This document shows positions 61,622 to 64,000 of a stretch of 64,000 nt of DNA, one piece after another. The stretch is from contig NZ_BAFX01000206.1 in assembly GCF_000308815.1 (NCBI RefSeq), positions 62,001 through 126,000 of the forward strand, written 5' to 3'. Positions within the stretch are counted from its first letter, which is position 1. Each line of letters starts with the position of its first letter. A program made the position numbers and the translations under genes. The DNA is from Nocardia concava NBRC 100430 (GTDB taxonomy: Bacteria > Actinomycetota > Actinomycetes > Mycobacteriales > Mycobacteriaceae). Under the pieces are notes generated by a model. The model saw only the letters and a program-made list of their open reading frames with translations, made no database searches and was not told the origin of the DNA.

Positions 61622-63574
61622 ATGCCCGTGTTCGAGGGCCGGGTCGGACTGCTGGGGTTGATCGACGATCTGATCGAGATTCCGTCGAAGCAGGATATCG
61701 GGATTACGAAACCGGTGCAGGTGCTGGAAGGCTGCGGCGGGTCGGGGCGCACGGCCTTGCTGGACGAGCTGCAGCGCAAATGGCATGAGCACACCCCAAT
61801 AGTGCTGGTGCGTCCGCTGGAACTGCCCGAGAACGAGGCCAACCCGTCGCGCCCGATTCTGGCGGCGATCATGCTCGGCCTGAGTCTCGGTGTCGACGGA
61901 TACCGGATCGCATTTCCGCGGGTTGTGGTGGCCCTGATCGCACTTCGGGAGAATTTCGCCGATATCGCGGAGGACGGTCGCGTTCCGCATCTGTACGCGA
62001 AGCTGAACGGGTATGGGCATCGCGACGATCTGATCGGCTTGATCCTCGATCTGATCAGGGGCATGGGTGGGATGGCCGCCGATGCCGGAATCCCCGGGAT
62101 TCACCTGATTGTGCCCGTGGCCGTGCAACGGCTGTCGGCGCTGGTGGCCGATCGACTGCGGCATGGGCGCTTCGTCACGCGGTTCACCTGGGGTTCGGCG
62201 GTGGATTGGTTCGGCCATGAGGATCGAGATCTGCGCGGGTCCGGCGCGGAGGCCCTGGTGAATCTCAGCCTGAGATCCCGAAATTCGAATCCGGACACCC
62301 GTCAGGGTGTGGACGACGTGCTGACCCGCGCTCTGCTCGCCGATCTCCGGCACAGCGCGGCGAAGGTGCATGCGCGCACCTCCAATGCCGTTGTCCTGCT
62401 CGATGACGGCGACGCCGAAGCGGCGGTCGCGTTCACCGGCTCGCTGCTGCGGGCGCGCACCGTGCTCGCGGCGGTGCGGGGCCTGTTGCCGGATCCGCTC
62501 ACCGTGATCACCACCAGTTCCGGTGTGCTCGCGACGGAAGTGGGTTGGCATCTGCCGGAACCGGCGATAGTGACCGATCCGCCGAGATCCTCGCCGCTCA
62601 CCCCGCCCGTGCCGCTGTGGGCCAGGCTGCGGCTGGCCGACTTCACCGATCTCGAGGTCTCGACGCTGGCGATGGCCGCGGATCCGATCGAGGGCGGACG
62701 GATCAGTGCCGCCGTCCATCGGCTGACCAAAGGGCATCCGGCCGCGACGGTGCTGCTGCTCGAGAAGTTCGCGGCCGCTTCCGATTCGGCGCGATCGCGC
62801 GAAACCGGCCTGATGCTCGCCGATCTGCTGCGTGCCCCGGGACCCGAGGCGCGGTACACGGTCGAGCGCTATCTGCTCCGTGTCTTCGCTCGCGGCCTGA
62901 GCAGGCGGCGGCTGGTCGGCGAGAATGTGGTGGAGGCGCTGATCACGGTGTCGGCGGCCCGGAACAAGCGCGAGGCCGTCGCGGCGCTGGGACCGGTCCT
63001 GCCGCCCGGAGCCGAACACGATACGGCGCTGTTCGAATCGGGCCCGCTCTGGCGCAGTGACGGCACCGAGGAGCGGTTGCCCCCGCTGCTGCGGCTGCTC
63101 GGCCTGCGGGCGCTCGCCGCGCGCACCGATCCGGCCACCGGGTGGGATCGGGTCTTCCGGCTGCTCGTCAACGCGGTCGATCGCGACGACGCGGGCAGGT
63201 TGCTGTATACCCGTCTGCTGCACGGTATTTCGGCGGTCACGACTCCGCTGGCCGACGAACTGCCGCGGTTGCCCGCGCGCGACTGGCTGGCCCGGTTCGA
63301 CGAGGTCATCTCCGTAGCCGACCCCCGGCGCCCCGATCGCGCGCTCATCGAAGGTCCCGATCGCGCGCACACTCTGCATGAGCACCTCGGCGTATTGCTC
63401 GCCGTGCTTCCCGAACTCGACTCCGATCTTCCGCTCGTCCCGAATGACGAGATCGGGCAACTCTATTCGCGTGTGGCCGACAGTTATTCCGAGCTGGCGC
63501 GCTACGCCGGTGATCGCGGTCCCTTCGTGCAGCGTGCGGGTGAATCCCGTAGGCGCGCCTGGAGATTCCAGTGA
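61622..63574 (+). CDS. Large P-loop NTPase with variant Walker A motif
   Basis: 650-residue soluble protein. After a short N-terminal helix comes a nucleotide-binding core: Walker A GCGGSGRT (residues 37-44), where the usual Lys is Arg, and a Walker B-like strand NAVVLLDDGD near residue 257. The layout recalls STAND/AAA-type regulators: an N-terminal NTPase followed by a long helical C-terminal part, here without recognisable repeats. There is no signal peptide. The start is ATG 61622 (GGGAGG only two bases upstream) or GTG 61628 (better spacing). The next gene, 25 bp downstream, encodes a membrane-anchored protein with an extracellular binding-protein look, suggesting a sensor-effector or transport-related pair. 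I remember similar neighbours in other actinobacteria but cannot confirm it. Function unknown. Confidence 0.8.
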   Translation: MPVFEGRVGLLGLIDDLIEIPSKQDIGITKPVQVLEGCGGSGRTALLDELQRKWHEHTPIVLVRPLELPENEANPSRPILAAIMLGLSLGVDGYRIAFPRVVVALIALRENFADIAEDGRVPHLYAKLNGYGHRDDLIGLILDLIRGMGGMAADAGIPGIHLIVPVAVQRLSALVADRLRHGRFVTRFTWGSAVDWFGHEDRDLRGSGAEALVNLSLRSRNSNPDTRQGVDDVLTRALLADLRHSAAKVHARTSNAVVLLDDGDAEAAVAFTGSLLRARTVLAAVRGLLPDPLTVITTSSGVLATEVGWHLPEPAIVTDPPRSSPLTPPVPLWARLRLADFTDLEVSTLAMAADPIEGGRISAAVHRLTKGHPAATVLLLEKFAAASDSARSRETGLMLADLLRAPGPEARYTVERYLLRVFARGLSRRRLVGENVVEALITVSAARNKREAVAALGPVLPPGAEHDTALFESGPLWRSDGTEERLPPLLRLLGLRALAARTDPATGWDRVFRLLVNAVDRDDAGRLLYTRLLHGISAVTTPLADELPRLPARDWLARFDEVISVADPRRPDRALIEGPDRAHTLHEHLGVLLAVLPELDSDLPLVPNDEIGQLYSRVADSYSELARYAGDRGPFVQRAGESRRRAWRFQ

Positions 63575-63599
63575 CCCGCAGCTAGAAAGGCACTCGACC

Positions 63600-64000
63600 A
63601 TGGAGTCCCGATACTGGGCTTGGATCTTCCCGAAGCCGCGCAGACCGTTTCCCCGCCGCCGGCGGGAGTGGTGGCGGTTCGCCCTCGTGGTGGTGTTGCT
63701 ACTGGGAGCCGGGACCGCCTATGCCGCGCATGAGCAGTTGTACCGCCTGGCCACCTGCAACGACGGCTGGCCCAGCACGGATGCCTGGGATTCGAGTGGA
63801 CGTTGCATCGGATTGTCCTCCGGCCCATACGCTTTCGGACTGCCCGCCTTCGAGCAGGTGATGGGTGAGATCGACGCGCAGAACCGGGCGGCGTCCGAGC
63901 AGTGCCACGGCACCGGGGTGACCGTCGGCGTGCTCATGGCCATGACCGCCGCGAACGCGGGCAGCCGGGCACTGCACGAGCTCGAGGGCATGGCCGCCGG
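63600..64000 (+). CDS. Membrane-anchored periplasmic-binding-protein-like protein, 3' end outside window
   Basis: Partial gene, 133 codons visible and open at the right edge. The start ATG follows AGAAAGG at nine bases. The N-terminus is very basic (FPKPRRPFPRRRREWW) and leads into one membrane helix (FALVVVLLLGAGTAYAA), so most of the protein should lie outside. The exported part has cysteines (ATCNDGW, GRCIGLS, EQCHG) and the segment GPYAFGLPAFEQVMGEIDAQN, followed by TGVTVGVLMAMT, which looks like the first strand of a type I periplasmic-binding fold. The family assignment is from memory of similar actinobacterial proteins and is moderate. It is probably co-transcribed with the preceding NTPase. 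Confidence 0.75.
   Translation, partial: MESRYWAWIFPKPRRPFPRRRREWWRFALVVVLLLGAGTAYAAHEQLYRLATCNDGWPSTDAWDSSGRCIGLSSGPYAFGLPAFEQVMGEIDAQNRAASEQCHGTGVTVGVLMAMTAANAGSRALHELEGMAA

Noticed and set aside
1..64000. tRNA or rRNA genes, CRISPR arrays, insertion sequences or an integrase
   Set aside because: None was recognised. The repeated blocks within the PKS genes are homologous modules, not transposons or CRISPR repeats.

Overview
The window looks like chromosome of a high-GC mycolic-acid actinomycete, most likely Nocardia or a close relative. The GC content is high (roughly two thirds by eye). There is an antigen-85-type mycolyltransferase-like secreted esterase and a mycobacterial Sdh1-type succinate dehydrogenase operon, and several genes use GTG or TTG starts or overlap by ATGA. 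The genus is an inference.

Positions 1-50720 hold a type I modular polyketide synthase (PKS) cluster. On the minus strand four collinear PKS genes are read from 50513 down to 4233, and coiled-coil docking ends support the order A, B, C, D. I read the line as: loading KSQ-ACP with no acyltransferase; module 1 KS-AT-DH-KR-ACP; module 2 KS-AT-DH-ER-KR-ACP; modules 3-7 KS-AT-DH-KR-ACP; module 8 KS-AT-DH-KR-ACP-TE. All eight ATs carry GHSIGE and HAFHS, the malonyl-CoA signature, and all KRs keep the B-type Asp. By collinearity the released chain is an unbranched C18 acid with six conjugated double bonds next to the carboxylate, one saturated unit and one isolated terminal alkene (octadeca-2,4,6,8,10,12,16-heptaenoate). 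Converging on the PKS from the left are four plus-strand tailoring or support genes: two cytochrome P450s, a type II thioesterase and a carboxyl-methyltransferase-family enzyme. The convergent ends are separated by a 13-bp perfect hairpin. No pathway regulator, transporter or resistance gene is visible, and the cluster probably continues left of position 1.

Positions 50514-51143 form the PKS leader and upstream region. They contain a 38-codon ORF with a strong ribosome binding site, a less certain opposite-strand small ORF and an AT-rich stretch.

Positions 51144-61516 are ordinary chromosomal genes: a TPR protein divergent from a Dcp-type M3 peptidase, the secreted esterase, three small secreted proteins, a DUF4265-like protein and the sdhCAB operon. 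At the right end (61622-64000) an unusual P-loop NTPase is followed by a membrane-anchored protein with a periplasmic-binding-protein look that runs off the window.

The most notable observations are the AT-less KSQ loading module, a palindromic repeat inserted in frame inside the AT of module 5, the unannotated leader ORF, the atypical I-helix of the first P450 and the NTPase/binding-protein pair.
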